A DNA stretch of 64,000 nucleotides from Shimia sediminis (GCF_003990645.1 NZ_RYZK01000002.1:372001-436000); one strand, 5' to 3'. Shown: positions 51,144-60,639, numbered from the stretch's first letter. The notes: generated by a model not told the origin, from the letters alone. Program-made: numbers and translations.

Positions 51144-51593
51144 CTAGCCGGGCAGCGACCCGGTCAGCACGTAACGCAGGATTTCGACGACCTGTTTCGG
51201 CTCTTGGGCCACGGCAAGCGCTGCGGCGTGAACCTCTTTCAGGGCGTGCTGGTGCTCGGGCGGGTTCAGAACGATGATCGACTTGCCCAGGGCAGCGGCA
51301 TAGCCCGCGTCAAAGGCGGCGTTCCATTGTTTGTACTTCTCACCAAAGCGCACCACCACGATATCGGCGTCTTCGATGCCCTTGCGTGTGCGGATCGCGT
51401 TGACCTTGGCGCCCTTGTGGTCATGCCAGAACTTGTTCGGCTCACCCCCCAGAATGGCCACACCGCAATCGTCGCTGGCGTCGTGATCGGTGACGGGTGC
51501 GTTGAAAGTGACGTCCAGCCCGGCCGAGCCGTCGATGATCTGCTCGCGCCAATCGGTATGTATCTCGCCGGAAAGATAAATGTTCAAGCTCAT
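51144..51593 (-). CDS. YtoQ-family protein
   Basis: 149-residue cytosolic protein related to nucleoside 2-deoxyribosyltransferases by fold. Starts MSLNIYLSGEIHTDWREQI and contains FNAPVTDHDASDDCG, FWHDHKGAKVNAIRT and VVVRFGEKYKQWNAAFDAGYAAALGKSIIVL. This pattern is that of YtoQ, whose function is not established. AGGAGGGGCC precedes the ATG at 51593. Upstream lies the 44-base palindrome, so it is transcribed separately from the amidohydrolase. Confidence 0.85.
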   Translation of the reverse strand: MSLNIYLSGEIHTDWREQIIDGSAGLDVTFNAPVTDHDASDDCGVAILGGEPNKFWHDHKGAKVNAIRTRKGIEDADIVVVRFGEKYKQWNAAFDAGYAAALGKSIIVLNPPEHQHALKEVHAAALAVAQEPKQVVEILRYVLTGSLPG

Positions 51594-51642
51594 GTCGGCC
51601 CCTCCTGAAAAACTGATTAATCTTGTGAGTAATGGCGCAACC

Positions 51643-51686
51643 GTGCAAAGAAAAGCCCTACGGTACCGTAGGGCTTTTCTTTGCAC
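51643..51686. terminator. 44-bp perfect palindrome acting as terminator after the amidohydrolase
   Basis: Perfect dyad with half-site ending AAAAGCCCTACGG and centre GGTACC; each outer arm is AAAG/CTTTT rich, so the RNA would be a GC stem followed by TTTTCTTT in either direction. Confidence 0.85.
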
Positions 51687-51703
51687 CTGCATATGCTGGC
51701 ACT

Positions 51704-53386
51704 CTATCCGCAGCAGGTAATCACGTTCTTTCCGTAAACGGGTTGCGTGTTCGGTACACCGCCGCCAAAATCCTGCGGCACGAAATAATAGCTGCGCGAC
51801 CACGCCTCCGCGTCCAGCGGCGTAAAAAGACTGTCCTGCGGGTCATGGCGGATGGGCTGCCCCGGCGTCACGCCTTGCAGCACCTCGTTATTGTCCACCA
51901 CCACCGCACCATTCACAATGACATAAGGTATCCCGGTCGAGGGCAGCGCACCTTGGGTATAGGTCGCCTGATCGGTGACCGTTGCGGGATCGAATACCGT
52001 GACATCGGCCACCATGCCCTCTTGCAGCCGTCCCCGCACCTGCATCGACTTCAACCCGGTGTCCCCCAACGGCTTGGCCGAGTTGTAGCTCAGCTGCGCA
52101 ATGCTTTGCATTAGTGGGATGCCATTCTCGCGCCCTATCCGCAGCGCACGTGCAAAAGATCCGGCCCCGCGCGGGTGCGTGTTGGGCAGGTCTTCATAGG
52201 GTGTATCCCAGGCGATTTCCTGCCCGATGATCGGCATCGCATCCGAAGCAATCGCGACATCCGGCATCTTCAACCAATCGACCACAGCGCTCTCCGGCAT
52301 CTTGTGCACCAGAACCAGCCGCCCAGGCTCCTGTTGCATCATCTCCTTGCGGGTTTCCGCCGTATAGAACTCCCCCGTCAGCGCATCCTGTACGGTTTCG
52401 TCAATGCGATAGCCGAGCTGATCCTGCCACACCTCCGGCTCCAGAAACACCGCGTTCAATGCCGTCGAGCCAGCGGTATAGGGATAAAGCTCTCCCCAGA
52501 CATTGTGGCCCTGGCCGCGTAGCCGGGTCAGCAGCTCATGTACAAAGTTGTAGCCAGGATTGTTGAAGTGGCAGGCAATCGCAGGCGCCCCCAGGGCGGT
52601 CGCATTTGACAGAAGCTCCTGAATGCCGTTGGCCTCCTGTGTGTCGGTGCCGGGGGTATTGCGGAAATGAAAGGCCGACGGACGCCCATAGGCCCCCGCG
52701 ACGCGCTGGACCTCAAAGGCTTCCCGCGCCGAAACCCCGTCGCGCATGTATCCCAACGTCGACCCCATCCCGACCGCTCCGGCAGCCATGCCGGCGTCGA
52801 TCACCTTCAGGATGTCATTGCCCTGCGCAATGTCGGGTTGCGTCAGCGACCAACCGGTTTTCTGTGTGCCGCGATGGTTCATCGCCTCGGGTGTGTCCGG
52901 CGTGGTGATACCGTCCAGCACCAACGCCCGAGCAAATTCATGCGCCGAGGCACAGCCATAGTTGATCTGATTGGTACCCGCACGCTCAGCATACCAATCG
53001 TCCACCAGAGTGCCGAGAGTCCCCATCTCAAGGTCCATAACCGTAGTTCTGCCATCACGCAGCGCCAGCTTGTCTCCCATCGGGCGTGGCCAGTGGTAGT
53101 GCGTGTCGATGAATCCCGGGCAGACCACATGCCCCGTACAGTCGATCTGCCGACCGCCCTCCAATCCTTGCGAGGTTATCGCAGCGATCTTGCCGTCCTT
53201 GATCCCCACGTTCGCCACCCGGTCCAGCTGGGTTTCCGGGTCCATCACCCGCCCATTGTTCAGGACCACATCAAAGACTTCTCTGATGCTGGCGACCGCC
53301 GCGCCTGATGTTCCCGTAGCCGTCAATGCGGCTGCGGCAGTGACTCCCGCGTTGAACGTGCGGCGCGTGATTTCATTCTCTGACAT
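51704..53386 (-). CDS. Tat-exported amidohydrolase (D-aminoacylase-like)
   Basis: 560 residues. N-terminal Tat signal with RRTFNAGVTAAAALTATG, then a metallo-dependent hydrolase: DVVLNNGRVMDPETQLDRVA, metal site GFIDTHYHWPRPMGD (a variant of HxH with HYHW), and a C-terminal VADVTVFDPATV. The group includes N-acyl-D-amino-acid deacylases and dihydroorotase-like enzymes; IASDAMPI holds the metal aspartate. The protein ends NVITCCG, an unusual double-cysteine tail. GGGGGACGC precedes the ATG at 53386. Periplasmic location is inferred from the signal. Confidence 0.88.
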   Translation of the reverse strand: MSENEITRRTFNAGVTAAAALTATGTSGAAVASIREVFDVVLNNGRVMDPETQLDRVANVGIKDGKIAAITSQGLEGGRQIDCTGHVVCPGFIDTHYHWPRPMGDKLALRDGRTTVMDLEMGTLGTLVDDWYAERAGTNQINYGCASAHEFARALVLDGITTPDTPEAMNHRGTQKTGWSLTQPDIAQGNDILKVIDAGMAAGAVGMGSTLGYMRDGVSAREAFEVQRVAGAYGRPSAFHFRNTPGTDTQEANGIQELLSNATALGAPAIACHFNNPGYNFVHELLTRLRGQGHNVWGELYPYTAGSTALNAVFLEPEVWQDQLGYRIDETVQDALTGEFYTAETRKEMMQQEPGRLVLVHKMPESAVVDWLKMPDVAIASDAMPIIGQEIAWDTPYEDLPNTHPRGAGSFARALRIGRENGIPLMQSIAQLSYNSAKPLGDTGLKSMQVRGRLQEGMVADVTVFDPATVTDQATYTQGALPSTGIPYVIVNGAVVVDNNEVLQGVTPGQPIRHDPQDSLFTPLDAEAWSRSYYFVPQDFGGGVPNTQPVYGKNVITCCG

Positions 53387-53546
53387 GCGTCCCCCCAATC
53401 CTTTTGCGTTCAAGTAATCCTCATCCGCCAAGCGGCGGTACAACACTGATATCTGTTGGCTTATGAAATGGAGGTTAGCGACGAGACACCACACAAGGCA
53501 AGCCACGCGAACTTCCCAGCGGCTTCTCCGCCAGAAGCACCCGCCC

Positions 53547-54182
53547 TTACTTTCGCCGCGCCACCAGATATCGCGACGGGGGTTTCGCCGGGAAATTGCC
53601 GCTTTCGATGATCTCGAACCCGGCGTTGGTCACCGCGGTTTCAAGCTCTTGGATGGTCAGCATTTTGACAAAGGGTGCCTTGCCCAGCAGCTGCATCAGC
53701 GGGATCATCAACTTTAGCAGGCCAAATTTGAACCCCAACCCACCCTGCGCCAGACAGGGTGTTTTCGAGATAAACATTCCGCCGGGCTTCAGGGCCTTGT
53801 GGACGTCGGCCAGTGATGCGTCGAGATCCCTGATCAGGTGGAACAGATTGAAACCAAGAATGGCATCGTAAGACTGGTCAAGAGCCGGGTCGGCCACGTC
53901 GATATTGGCGAAGGTGATGTTGTCGACGCCTTGGGTGCGGGCCTTGTCACGCCCGATCTCCAACATGCCCTCGGCAAAGTCACTGGCGGTGATCCGGGCA
54001 ACCGAAGGCGCCAGCAACAGCGCGGTCGAGCCGGTTCCGCAGCCGACCTCGAGCACGCTATCCGTGTCGCGCAGGTAAGACCGCGTGCGACCGAGAGTGT
54101 ATTCGTAAGCCTCCATATCGCGAATATCGTTGCGGGCGTATTTGGGCGCGATTTTGGTCCAGAAATTGGCGTCGGTACGCAT
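53547..54182 (-). CDS. Class I SAM-dependent methyltransferase
   Basis: 211 residues. Motif I VLEVGCGTGSTALLLA, then ITASDFAEGMLEIGR, ITFANIDVADPALD and LGFNLFHLIRD, LKPGGMFISKTP, the order of a Methyltransf_11/25 type fold. Starts with RTDANFWTKIAPKYARNDIRD, a cap seen in small-molecule or lipid methyltransferases. AAAGGAGAACC precedes the ATG. Divergent from the LysR gene 84 bases away, so probably its target. Confidence 0.9.
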   Translation of the reverse strand: MRTDANFWTKIAPKYARNDIRDMEAYEYTLGRTRSYLRDTDSVLEVGCGTGSTALLLAPSVARITASDFAEGMLEIGRDKARTQGVDNITFANIDVADPALDQSYDAILGFNLFHLIRDLDASLADVHKALKPGGMFISKTPCLAQGGLGFKFGLLKLMIPLMQLLGKAPFVKMLTIQELETAVTNAGFEIIESGNFPAKPPSRYLVARRK

Positions 54183-54266
54183 GATGGTTCTCCTTTGGCC
54201 GCAATCTACTTATGCAGCCAGACAATAGAAATTGCCGAATTCTGCGCTTCGCTTATACATTAATGC

Positions 54267-55157
54267 ATGAATAAACCTTCGGATCGGGCCGATTGGGCCA
54301 AGATACGCGCCTTTCTGGCGACGGCAGAGGCGGGCAGCCTGTCAGGGGCTGCGCGCGATCTGGGCATGACACAGCCCACGGTCGGCCGTCAGGTCGCGGC
54401 GCTGGAGCAAGAGCTGGGCATCCTGCTGTTCGAACGTGTCGGGCGCTCGTTACAGATGACGCGCGCGGGCACGGAGTTGCTGGAACATGCGCGCAGCATG
54501 GGCGAGGCGGCGGGGCGGATTTCGCTGATGGCCGCGGGGCTTTCGCAATCGATCGACGGGTTGGTGCGGATCACCGCAAGCGATGTGATGTCGACCTATG
54601 GGCTGGCGGGCTTTCTGCGACAACTGCGCGAGCAGGCGCCAAAGCTTGAGATCGAGATTGTCGCCTCGGATGACGTCAAGGACATCCTACGCCGGGATGC
54701 CGACATTGCCATTCGCCACTTGAGGCCTGAACAGCCCGACCTGATCGCGCGGCTCATCAAGGAATCGACGGGGCATTTCTATGCCGCCAAGGACTATCTC
54801 GCACGGCGCGGCACGCCGGAAACCATGACCGACCTCAGCGCGCATGACTTCATCAGCTTCGGAGACCCGGAACAGATGCTTGGGTATCTGGTGCCGCTTG
54901 GCCTGCCGCTCAGCCGCGACAATTTCCGGCTGGGGTGTTCCAACGGTGTCGCAGCGTGGGAGTACGTGCGGCAGGGATTCGGGATCGGTGTGATGGATGA
55001 TGGCATCGCCGCAGGCTTTGCAGAGATGGTCCGGGTTCTGCCGGATGCCCCGCCGTTCACCTATCCTGTGTGGCTGACCACTCACCGCGAGCTGCACACA
55101 AGTCGTCGCATCCGGCTGGTCTGGGATCTGTTGGCCGACTATCTGGCGACCCGGTAG
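54267..55157 (+). CDS. LysR-family transcriptional regulator
   Basis: 296 residues: N-terminal winged HTH (ADWAKIRAFLATAEAGSLSGAARDLGMTQPTVGRQV, in pieces) followed by a helix linker and a periplasmic-binding-like effector domain (about 92-296). It differs from most LysR proteins in having the RHLRPEQPDLIARL patch typical of the group near gcvA-like/alsR-like regulators in alphaproteobacteria. Divergent from the methyltransferase gene; the gap contains the AT-rich TTATACATTAATGCATG. No clear ribosome site. Confidence 0.9.
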   Translation: MNKPSDRADWAKIRAFLATAEAGSLSGAARDLGMTQPTVGRQVAALEQELGILLFERVGRSLQMTRAGTELLEHARSMGEAAGRISLMAAGLSQSIDGLVRITASDVMSTYGLAGFLRQLREQAPKLEIEIVASDDVKDILRRDADIAIRHLRPEQPDLIARLIKESTGHFYAAKDYLARRGTPETMTDLSAHDFISFGDPEQMLGYLVPLGLPLSRDNFRLGCSNGVAAWEYVRQGFGIGVMDDGIAAGFAEMVRVLPDAPPFTYPVWLTTHRELHTSRRIRLVWDLLADYLATR

Positions 55158-55186
55158 GGCGCGCCCCGGCGGAGCGCGCCCTGGTG

Positions 55187-56158
55187 TCATATCTGCAACC
55201 GCCAGAACACCGGCCCGGCCTGCCGCAGGATGGCAAGGTCGCGGCGGCGCAGGCGTTCCAGAAAGCCCGGCGCCTCTTTGGTCGGCGCAAAGCAGAATGC
55301 CTTGGGCAGGTCGCGATAGAGCGAGACCGGCGGGCAATCGCCATCCATGCATTTCAGCACGTTTCCGGGGTCAAACCGGTGCATGAACACGTCGCGAATG
55401 CCCAGGTAATCCCGCAGCACTAACAGCGTGGACAACAGCATCGCCCGCGACCAGCCGCGACCATAGCGTTGCCGCAGATGGGCATCGTACAGCCGCGTCG
55501 AGCGGGCCTCGCGGCTGCGTTCCGGCTCGTCTTCGAGGAAACGCAGCTGGTCACGGACGTTGCGCAGCCAGTCACACTGGATTTCTTCGATCAGCGCCAC
55601 GCCCTGGTCCATGTCGATGTCCAGCCGCGCCCAGGCCAGCGTTGGTGCCCCGGTCAGACGCACGGGGTGATAGCTGTCCTCGAACTTGCGACGGGTGTCC
55701 GGCTCAAGGTACTTGCCCATCACCTCTGCATGATCCGCAGGGAACCCCAGCTGGAGGACGAGGTTGCCCCCGTCGCGCGACATCTGCGCCCAGTGGGCGG
55801 GTTCGTCAGTCCCCCAGGCACCAAAGGTCAGGGTAAAGCCAAGCCAGTCGGCACCATAGACGTCGTCCAGCGTGGTACGTGCAGGCCGCGACATGTCCTG
55901 AAAGCCAATCGCCTCTTGCGCATAGGCCAGTGCGATGACGTCACGCTGGCGCAACTCGCCGCCGCAGCCGGCGACAAGCGGCTGAACCAACGGGCGGGCC
56001 AGCAGCTTGGCCGCCGGACCGTTGCGCAGGTCAGAAACACGCGCACGCCGTGCCATCAGCTGCGCCAGCAACCAGGGGCTTTCGCGGTCCGCGTAATACG
56101 GGAATGGAATGGTCTCCGGCAGCATCTGCCGGACATGGGTAATGTCAGTCGATTTCAT
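55187..56158 (-). CDS. Uncharacterised protein, 323 aa
   Basis: Soluble, no signal or membrane helix. Starts MKSTDITHVRQMLPETIPFPYYADRESP (in parts), rich in Arg, Trp and Leu, with DWLGFTLTFGAWGTDEPAHWAQM, LDIDMDQGVALIEEIQCDWLRN and FMHRFDPGNVLKCMDGDCPP. The single cysteines in CDWL and KCMDGDC could bind a metal. I do not recognise the family. It is monocistronic; the 214 bases upstream hold only a small CTGCG...CGCAG hairpin. Confidence 0.7.
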   Translation of the reverse strand: MKSTDITHVRQMLPETIPFPYYADRESPWLLAQLMARRARVSDLRNGPAAKLLARPLVQPLVAGCGGELRQRDVIALAYAQEAIGFQDMSRPARTTLDDVYGADWLGFTLTFGAWGTDEPAHWAQMSRDGGNLVLQLGFPADHAEVMGKYLEPDTRRKFEDSYHPVRLTGAPTLAWARLDIDMDQGVALIEEIQCDWLRNVRDQLRFLEDEPERSREARSTRLYDAHLRQRYGRGWSRAMLLSTLLVLRDYLGIRDVFMHRFDPGNVLKCMDGDCPPVSLYRDLPKAFCFAPTKEAPGFLERLRRRDLAILRQAGPVFWRLQI

Positions 56159-56372
56159 GGTGATTGTCCCAACAGGCGTCAACGCCCGCGGGTCAACCAC
56201 GGGCAACTAGAGAGCGGGGATGCGTAAACTGCGATTGCGCAGTTGTGGTATCGGTGTGTTTCTCATCACAGGTTCTCCACCCCGGAATTGGGGTCGTTGC
56301 GGGGGGCTGACATACAAAATGGGGGCGGCGCGGCTCAACCCCCTAATGGGTCATCGTCGCGACAGGTGTTGT

Positions 56373-56822
56373 TCAAGCGCCACGGTCGAGGATGCGCCGC
56401 ATGCGCACGCGCTGCATATCCTGTTCGATGATGTCCCATCCAAGATGCTGATAAAGCGAGATATTTTCGGACAGATCCGCATGGGTTCCAAGGTCGAGCG
56501 CGATGCACCCGGCCCCTTCTGCGCAAGCGATGGCGTGGCGGATCAAAGCCCCACCAACCCCCTGCCCCTTGGACTTGGCCGACACAGCGACGTTGATCAG
56601 ATGTGCATGCGGCGGAGTCACTGAGAGGTTCAACAGGCCGAGGATGTCCCTGTTTTGGGTCGCGACCCAGACCCGCCCGGCGGCGATTTCCGCGTCCAGC
56701 CCGTCGGTCACATCCGGCAGGGCAATGCCGCGGTCACGGTAGGGCTGGTAAGAGGCTTCCAGCAAAGCACAAAGGGCCGCTCCTTCGGCAGGAACGGCCC
56801 TTCGTATCTCAAATCCGGTCAC
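56373..56822 (-). CDS. GNAT-family N-acetyltransferase, 149 aa
   Basis: Single GNAT domain: FEIRRAVPAEGAALCALLEASY start, acetyl-CoA loop VSAKSKGQGVGGALIRHAIA, and LYQHLGWDIIEQDMQRVRM C-terminal strand. Its ATG is only five bases beyond the pheT stop, so it is the last gene of the pheT transcript. Early in the coding region there is a strong hairpin (AAGGGCCG ... CGGCCCTT, about 56771-56803) that could terminate part of the transcripts. Substrate unknown. Confidence 0.88.
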   Translation of the reverse strand: MTGFEIRRAVPAEGAALCALLEASYQPYRDRGIALPDVTDGLDAEIAAGRVWVATQNRDILGLLNLSVTPPHAHLINVAVSAKSKGQGVGGALIRHAIACAEGAGCIALDLGTHADLSENISLYQHLGWDIIEQDMQRVRMRRILDRGA

Positions 56823-56826
56823 GGGA

Positions 56827-59226
56827 TCAGCCGCGCAATTCGCCGCCGGTCGCCTTGCTGACCTTTTCGACGATCTTGGCGGCCACCGCTTCGATATCCG
56901 CCTCTTTCAGCGTTGCTTCGGTCGGTTGCAGACGCACGGTGACGGCGATGGATTTCTTGTCTTCGCCCAAGCTGCCACCGATGAATTCGTCAAACACGCG
57001 GACGTCTTCGATCAGCGCCTTGTCGGCACCGGCGGCGGCATTCACGAGGTTGATCGCCTCGACACCCTTGTCGACGACAAAGGCAAAGTCACGCTCGACC
57101 GCCTGCAGGTCGTTCATGGTGACAGCACCCCGGCTTGCCGATTTCTTGCGCGGCAGGGGGATCTCGGCGGTGTGGATGGCAAAGGCCACAACCGGCCCTT
57201 TGACGTCCATCTCGGCCAGCACCTTGGGGTGCAGCTCGCCAAAGGCGCCCAGAACCTTTTTCGGGCCCAGACCCACCTTGGCGCTGCGGCCCGGATGCCA
57301 CCAGCCGTTGGTGCCGCGGTTATAGGTCAGCTTGGTCGGCGCGCCGAGGGCGTTCATCACCGCTTCCATGTCAGCCTTGGCGTCGTAGAGGTCGACGCCA
57401 CGGCTCTCGCCATGGATGTCCTTGGCCACGGTGCGGCCCACAAGGATGCCTGTCAGGATGTTTTCCTGCTCACCCGGCTCGCCACCGTGGAACACCGCGC
57501 CACATTCGAATAGCGCCATGTCCATGAAACCGCGCGCTTGGTTGCGGGCGGCGGCCTGCAACAGACCGGGCAGCAATGAGGGACGCATGTGGGACATTTC
57601 CGAGGAAATCGGGTTCTCCAGCATGGTCGCATCGGAGCCACCGCCAAACAGTTCCGCCGACTTGCGGTCGATAAAGCTGTAGGTGACACATTCGTTGTAG
57701 CCCAGCGCCGCCGTGGTCCGCCGCGCGATCTGCTCGCGTTTCTGCATCGGAGACAGGATCACCTCGGGCACACCGGCCTGGGTGCGTTCCATCGGCTTGC
57801 CCTGCAATTTGGTGAGCGAGGCGACACGCGCCACCTCTTCCACCAGATCGGCAGAGCCTTGGACGTCGGGACGCCAGCTGGGGACATGCGCCATGTCGCC
57901 CTCGACAACAAAGCCCAGCGCAGTCAGGGTTTTTATCTGCTGCTCGGCGGGGATTTCCATGCCCACCAGCGACTGCACGCGGTCGGTGTCGAGCTTATAG
58001 GCCCGCGCGGTGTCAGGCACTTCGCCAGCCACAACCACATCCGACGGCTCACCACCGCAGAGGTCCATGATCATCCTGGTGGCCAGTTCGATGGCATCCA
58101 TGTTGAAGCCCGGATCAATGCCGCGTTCGTTGCGATAGCGGGCGTCTGAATTGATCTTGAGCGCACGGCCGGTATAGGCGATCTGGATGGTGTCCCAGAC
58201 AGCGGCTTCGAGGAACACATTGGTGGTCTCGTGGGTACAGCCCGTCGCCAGACCGCCCATCACACCGGCAATCGATTCAATCGCGGTGTCGTCAGAAATC
58301 ACCACCTGACCCTTGGAAAAGGTGTATTCTTTTTCGTCCAGCCCCACGAGGGTCTCGCCGCCCTCGGCGCGGTGCACCCGCAGGTTGCCGTTCACCTTAT
58401 CCGCATCAAACACGTGCAGCGGGCGATTGCGGTCAAAGGTGAAAAAGTTGGTGATGTCCACCAATGCCGAGATCGGTCGCAGGCCGATGGCGCGCAGACG
58501 GTCCTGCAGCCACGCCGGGCTGGGGCCGTTCTTGACGCCCTTGATCAGACGTCCGGCAAACACCTCGCAGCCGTTTTCACGGGTGTCTTCGTCAATCGAA
58601 ATGGTGATCGGGCTGGGGAAGGTGCCCGCAACCTTTTCCACCGGCGCAGGTTTCATCGTGCCCAGGCCCCGTGCCGCGAGGTCCAGCGCAATGCCACGCA
58701 CGCCCAGCGCATCGGGGCGGTTCGGGGTAATGGCGATCTCGATCACCGCGTCCACCTTGGCAGGATCGTGTTCAGCCAGCCAATCGACAAACCGGTCACC
58801 CACTTCGCCCGAGGGCAATTCGATGATGCCGTCATGCTCGTCCGACAGCTCCATCTCGCGCTCGGAGGCCATCATGCCAAAGCTTTCGATGCCCCGGATC
58901 TTACCCACGCCGATGGTGGTGTCGATGCCAGGCACGTAGACGCCCGGCTTGGCGACAACCACGGTGATGCCCTCGCGCGCATTCGGCGCGCCGCAGATGA
59001 TCTGCAATTCGCCCTCATCGGTGGCCACCTTGCAAACGCGCAGCTTGTCCGCATCGGGGTGCTTTTCGGCATGCAGCACCTTGCCGATGGTAAAGTCCTT
59101 CAGTCGCTCGGCAGGGTTCGAGACCTCTTCGACCTCAAGGCCCAGATCGGTCAGGGCATAGAGGATGTCGTCAAGGCTCGCCTCGGTATCAAGGTGATCC
59201 TTCAGCCAGGAGAGAGTGAATTTCAT
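56827..59226 (-). CDS. pheT: Phenylalanine--tRNA ligase beta subunit
   Basis: 799 residues, full bacterial length. MKFTLSWLKDHLDTEASLDDIL start; N-terminal tRNA-binding/OB domain (KVLHAEKHPDADKLRVCKVAT); B3/B4 editing domains (RPDALGVRGIALDLAARG); catalytic-like core with ERGIDPGFNMDAIELATRM; and C-terminal anticodon-binding ferredoxin fold (RDFAFVVDKGVEAINLVNAA, TLKEADIEAVAAKIV). The pheS end at 63780 is on the same strand 4.5 kb upstream, so several plus- and minus-strand genes lie between the two subunits. Also expressed with the GNAT gene downstream. Confidence 0.98.
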   Translation of the reverse strand: MKFTLSWLKDHLDTEASLDDILYALTDLGLEVEEVSNPAERLKDFTIGKVLHAEKHPDADKLRVCKVATDEGELQIICGAPNAREGITVVVAKPGVYVPGIDTTIGVGKIRGIESFGMMASEREMELSDEHDGIIELPSGEVGDRFVDWLAEHDPAKVDAVIEIAITPNRPDALGVRGIALDLAARGLGTMKPAPVEKVAGTFPSPITISIDEDTRENGCEVFAGRLIKGVKNGPSPAWLQDRLRAIGLRPISALVDITNFFTFDRNRPLHVFDADKVNGNLRVHRAEGGETLVGLDEKEYTFSKGQVVISDDTAIESIAGVMGGLATGCTHETTNVFLEAAVWDTIQIAYTGRALKINSDARYRNERGIDPGFNMDAIELATRMIMDLCGGEPSDVVVAGEVPDTARAYKLDTDRVQSLVGMEIPAEQQIKTLTALGFVVEGDMAHVPSWRPDVQGSADLVEEVARVASLTKLQGKPMERTQAGVPEVILSPMQKREQIARRTTAALGYNECVTYSFIDRKSAELFGGGSDATMLENPISSEMSHMRPSLLPGLLQAAARNQARGFMDMALFECGAVFHGGEPGEQENILTGILVGRTVAKDIHGESRGVDLYDAKADMEAVMNALGAPTKLTYNRGTNGWWHPGRSAKVGLGPKKVLGAFGELHPKVLAEMDVKGPVVAFAIHTAEIPLPRKKSASRGAVTMNDLQAVERDFAFVVDKGVEAINLVNAAAGADKALIEDVRVFDEFIGGSLGEDKKSIAVTVRLQPTEATLKEADIEAVAAKIVEKVSKATGGELRG

Positions 59227-59428
59227 ACGCTTTTCCGCCAGTCAAACTTGGGTCAGACAGGCGTTTACCGGATATGGCGCAGGGGGGAAAGAGTGCATTG
59301 CGAGAACAGCCATTGAATGAGCGTTCCGGTAGCCCTTAGAAGGCCACCATATTTGCATCAGCGCCATCTTTTGTGCAACGTTAACCATTATTAACGAATC
59401 GTTAATGCAATTAAAAGGTGTATTTAAA

Positions 59429-59617
59429 ATGAAGATTTTGTTGACTGTTGTTCTTGGGGCCGCGCTAGCGACAACCCTCTCTCCAGCTCTTGCGTCTGCC
59501 AAAAGCTTGTCCCTGAACAATCCCGAACTCACCATAGCGCATAGCGGCGGGTGCCGAAAAAGCTCGCCTCCGGGTCAATGCTGTCACGCCGGCTCACAAC
59601 CCTATCACTGTCATTGA
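59429..59617 (+). CDS. Tiny secreted Cys/His-rich protein (YHCH motif), 62 aa
   Basis: MKILLTVVLGAALATTLSPALA forms a signal peptide (cleavage after SPALASA, about residue 23), leaving a mature peptide of about 38 residues with four cysteines and three histidines: HSGGCRKSSPPGQCCHAGSQ and the terminal PYHCH. This Cys-Cys-His/YHCH arrangement recalls short extracytoplasmic YHYH-type domains and suggests metal binding or two disulfides. AAAGGTG precedes the ATG. The 200 bases upstream are AT-rich with two TTAACG/CGTTAA elements. Confidence 0.7.
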   Translation: MKILLTVVLGAALATTLSPALASAKSLSLNNPELTIAHSGGCRKSSPPGQCCHAGSQPYHCH

Positions 59618-59694
59618 ACAGTAAGATGCACCAGGGCGATTGTCTTTGATCGAATGGCGGACTAGCGTCTTCGAATCGAGTTGAAGAGGCCCCC

Positions 59695-60546
59695 ATGTCC
59701 ACCACTGTATTTCTGGCCGTCATCGGCGCCGCCATCCTGCACGCATCGTGGAACGCACTGGTCAAGGGCGGGGCTGACAAGTACCTCGGGTTGGGGGCCG
59801 TGGTTCTGGGACATGTGCCCTTTGCCCTGATCGCGCTGTTGTTCGTGCCCGCGCCTGCGCCGGAGAGTTTCGGGTATCTGGCGGTCGGCATTCTGCTGCA
59901 TCTTGGCTATCAGCTGTTCCTGCTGCAATCGTATCGCGTCGGAGACCTGACCCAGGTTTACCCGATTGCGCGGGGCTCCGCGCCGCTGATCGTGGCGCTG
60001 GTCTCGGTCACGATGCTGGGGGTCGCGCTGGCGCCGATGGAAATCGCCGCCATCCTGATTATCGGCGTCGGCATCCTGAGCCTGTCGCTGACACGGCGGG
60101 CGGATGGGCTGCGCAATAGGCCCGCAGCCCTCTTTGCACTGGTGACCGGCATGTTCATCGCCTCCTACTCGCTGGTGGATGGCATCGGCGCACGGCTGGC
60201 GGGCAGCCCGGTCGGGTATTACGCCTGGCTTGCTATCGGCAACGCCATTCTGACGCTGGCGTTCCTGCTGTGGGTCCGGCCCATCACCCTGACCAACATG
60301 GCACGCCACGGGCGCATGATGTTTTTCGTCGGCGGAGGCGCATCCTTTGTCGCCTATGCCCTTGTCACATGGGCCTTTACCCAGGCGCCGATTGCGCTGG
60401 TCACAGCGCTGCGCGAGACCAGCATCGTCTTTGCCCTGCTGATCGGCGTATTTTTCCTCAAGGAAAAGCTGAACCTTGCAAAGGTGATTGCCACCTTCGT
60501 CACATTGCTGGGGGCGGCGCTGTTGCGATTGGCGCGCAGCACGTAA
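59695..60546 (+). CDS. DMT-superfamily (EamA) transporter
   Basis: 283-residue inner-membrane protein with ten hydrophobic helices in two EamA halves. The start STTVFLAVIGAAILHASWNAL has the HASWNALVKGG typical of the EamA branch, the second half starts FALVTGMFIASYSLVDGIGA and the last helices contain ALVTALRETSIVFALLIGVFFLKE. Likely exporter of metabolites or amino-acid-like compounds; substrate unknown. Start at 59695 is preceded by GAAGAGGCC, weak. Confidence 0.9.
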   Translation: MSTTVFLAVIGAAILHASWNALVKGGADKYLGLGAVVLGHVPFALIALLFVPAPAPESFGYLAVGILLHLGYQLFLLQSYRVGDLTQVYPIARGSAPLIVALVSVTMLGVALAPMEIAAILIIGVGILSLSLTRRADGLRNRPAALFALVTGMFIASYSLVDGIGARLAGSPVGYYAWLAIGNAILTLAFLLWVRPITLTNMARHGRMMFFVGGGASFVAYALVTWAFTQAPIALVTALRETSIVFALLIGVFFLKEKLNLAKVIATFVTLLGAALLRLARST

Positions 60547-60639
60547 CCTGCCTGCGTGTAATCTGCCCTAAACTCCGAGACGCTTTGAGAATTCCCCACT
60601 CTGACGCATACTGACCCTGCGCAGAACGGGGAGAGAGAC

